64,000 bases of DNA. Source: Hirudinaria manillensis (Eukaryota > Annelida > Clitellata > Hirudinida > Hirudinidae). Below are positions 62,577-64,000 of this stretch, one piece after another. The position numbers and the translations under genes are program-made. Positions within the stretch are counted from its first letter, which is position 1, and every line of letters starts with the position of its first letter. Under the pieces are notes generated by a model, which did no database searches, had not been told where the DNA came from, and saw nothing but the letters and a program-made list of their open reading frames with translations. Location of the stretch: assembly GCA_034509925.1 (NCBI GenBank), contig CM067536.1:7304501-7368500 (forward strand). Direction: 5' to 3'.

Positions 62577-63887
62577 ATGGAAAACAACGAAGATTGTCGC
62601 ATCTTCTCGGTTTTCAGGCCCGATACGTCGATTCCTCTCGATTACTACGTGGCCAAATTCGATGCAAAAAGTACCGTCGACTTTAAAAATTGTCCGGCCA
62701 AATTGGAGCGCGAGAACAATTTCAAAGAATTCAATGCCGTTTACGGCACCGAAACCGACATGCCAACGTCTGGAGCGGGAAGCGAATACGGAAGGGAACA
62801 GCGCGAGCAAGCCAGGAGAAAGAAATTCGGCTTCAAAGCCAGGCAATACGACCCGAAAAGTCAGCCTTTCATCTTGAAAATGGCATCTGGCAAAGAAGTC
62901 AAAAAGATGAAGGGCACTAAGAACGGAGGCGTAGTCAAAAACGCAGGTTACATGGCCTTCGTTCTAACGCCACAGAAGAATTTCGTAGCTCTTCCCGTGT
63001 CCGACTGGTACAACTTTGCTCCCGTCTCAAAGCGAGCGACCTTCAGCATCGAAGAGGCGGAGGAACAGTTCCAGAAAAGGGACAAAATATATAATCACTT
63101 TGCACTGATGGCCAACAAAAAGTCGAACGTCAACGAAAACGACGACGACGATTTCGACGGCAAACCGGCCAAGAGTCGAAAGAGAGGTCGCTCCAAGAAG
63201 GATGAGATTGAGACGCTGAGCGATGACGACGACGAAAGAGACAGTGACGATGAAGGACCTAGCGATGGTAATAAGAAAAACAAAAAGCGAAGGAGAAATG
63301 ATAAGAGTGACGATGAGAATAACGAGGTAAACGATGAGGACGACGGTGTGAACGATGGCGAAGAAGTTGATTACATGTCCGATGCCTCCGACGACGATGA
63401 TGACGACGATATCTTTGAAGGTATCGAGGAATTGATGGAGTTCGGAGGCGAAGAGGACGAGGACGAACGAGAAAAGGATAACAAAGATGATGACGACGAC
63501 GAGGAGGAAACCGAGAAAGATGTAGTAAATAACGACTCGGATTCCGATGAAGACGTCGATAGCTTATTTGGTCCGCCCGTTTCCAAGGCGGAAACGAAAG
63601 ATACCTCTGCCGACAAGAAAAGGAAATCGGATGGACCAGAGAGCGTCAGCAAGAAACCGAAACTGGAATCGACTCCTGCAAATCTTACCATCGAAAGCAT
63701 GGAGGATTGTGTCAGAGATTGTCTGAAAAAGAAACCGACCTCTGCCACTGAATTGATGAAAAATATGATGTCTAAATTCTCGAAATCTTATTCCATGGAT
63801 GAGATTAAGAAGAAATTGGTCGAGGTCATGAAGAAAGTGAAACCCAAGACGATAAAAAACGAAGGAACGATAATCTTCTCCCTCTGA
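62577..63887 (+). CDS. GTF2F1: TFIIF-alpha array unit 7
   Basis: Intact frame of 436 residues with a seven-Asp run. The spacer before it is nearly identical to that before unit 3 (cttaatcatt, long A run). After its stop the spacer continues to the window end, so at least one more unit probably follows. Confidence 0.93.
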   Translation: MENNEDCRIFSVFRPDTSIPLDYYVAKFDAKSTVDFKNCPAKLERENNFKEFNAVYGTETDMPTSGAGSEYGREQREQARRKKFGFKARQYDPKSQPFILKMASGKEVKKMKGTKNGGVVKNAGYMAFVLTPQKNFVALPVSDWYNFAPVSKRATFSIEEAEEQFQKRDKIYNHFALMANKKSNVNENDDDDFDGKPAKSRKRGRSKKDEIETLSDDDDERDSDDEGPSDGNKKNKKRRRNDKSDDENNEVNDEDDGVNDGEEVDYMSDASDDDDDDDIFEGIEELMEFGGEEDEDEREKDNKDDDDDEEETEKDVVNNDSDSDEDVDSLFGPPVSKAETKDTSADKKRKSDGPESVSKKPKLESTPANLTIESMEDCVRDCLKKKPTSATELMKNMMSKFSKSYSMDEIKKKLVEVMKKVKPKTIKNEGTIIFSL

Positions 63888-64000
63888 AATGGTAGGTTGA
63901 CTGACCTGCCATTGTTTGAACACGTCCAAATTAAAAATGTCTAAATTAAATTGATTTGTTTTGATTTTTTAAACTTTTCTCTAAAATCATTAACTTTAAT

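Larger units (their letters stand above)
51473..64000 (+). repeat. Head-to-tail tandem array of TFIIF-alpha gene units, continuing past the window
   Basis: Start codons at 52301, 54010, 55729, 57438, 59148, 60858 and 62577 give unit lengths of 1709, 1719, 1709, 1710, 1710 and 1719 bp. Each unit has a coding region of about 1.31 kb and a spacer of about 0.4 kb. The spacer holds a poly(A) signal (for example 53722-53727), A/T-rich oligo(A) runs and a conserved GC-richer block of roughly 130 bp before the ATG that includes the inverted repeat CGAGCGGCGGCTCG (52204-52217 and equivalents). Similarity starts near 51473 in a deleted edge unit and is still present at base 64000. Coding and spacer DNA are almost equally conserved between units. 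Confidence 0.97.

Overview
The window is nuclear DNA of an invertebrate animal, probably a bilaterian; the phylum cannot be fixed from sequence alone. The evidence is an AT-rich background full of tri- and tetranucleotide microsatellites, genes broken by many short introns with GT..AG ends, a Mox-type homeobox, and animal versions of ARL13B, ADAR, XRN1, PRPF4B, CAPSL and ABHD17. For most multi-exon genes the exons were joined by hand; the joined coding length is a multiple of three and the protein length fits the family.

Layout. 1-831 (-): 5' exons of a Mox/MEOX homeobox gene. 2743-4510 (-): an ARL13B-type GTPase, head-to-head with a TIMM8 small Tim chaperone (5182-5424, +). 5772-9837 (-): the spliceosomal kinase PRPF4B in ten exons. 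10633-11748 (-): a divergent AQP11/12-type aquaporin. 12701-26394 (+): the 5'-3' exoribonuclease XRN1 in 27 exons. 27037-28754 (-): two tandem NDUFA4-family genes. 30110-30748 (+): an intronless SAP30BP/HCNGP gene. 31380-32732 (+): an intronless TFIIF-alpha (GTF2F1/RAP74) gene. 33478-38300 (-): an ADAR-family adenosine deaminase. 39309-40091 (-): a second intronless SAP30BP paralogue, head-to-head with a calcyphosine-like EF-hand gene (40389-41683, +). 43059-46519 (+): an ABHD17 depalmitoylase. 47909-48557 (-): a putative secreted peptide precursor. 49340-50200: degenerate repeats of about 140 bp. 51473 to the window end: a head-to-tail array of TFIIF-alpha genes.

The array is the outstanding feature. 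Units of 1709-1719 bp each carry a complete intronless TFIIF-alpha reading frame plus about 0.4 kb of spacer with a poly(A) signal and a conserved upstream block. Seven units and one 5'-deleted edge unit are visible, and the array runs off the right edge. Six of the seven full units are open; one has a nonsense codon before the C-terminal winged helix. Units are nearly identical, spacers included, with shared variants scattered in a patchwork, which points to recent unequal exchange or gene conversion. A diverged single copy 20 kb upstream on the same strand is the likely relative of the founder. I know of no other animal genome with a tandem array of a general transcription factor subunit, though I could not search.

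Functionally the window is a mix of housekeeping genes: RNA decay, splicing, RNA editing, transcription, mitochondrial import and respiration, cilium and palmitoylation cycling. There is no operon-like logic. Three local duplications (NDUFA4 pair, SAP30BP pair, TFIIF-alpha family) and the intronless state of the last two families, beside intron-rich neighbours, suggest that retroposition and tandem duplication shaped this region.
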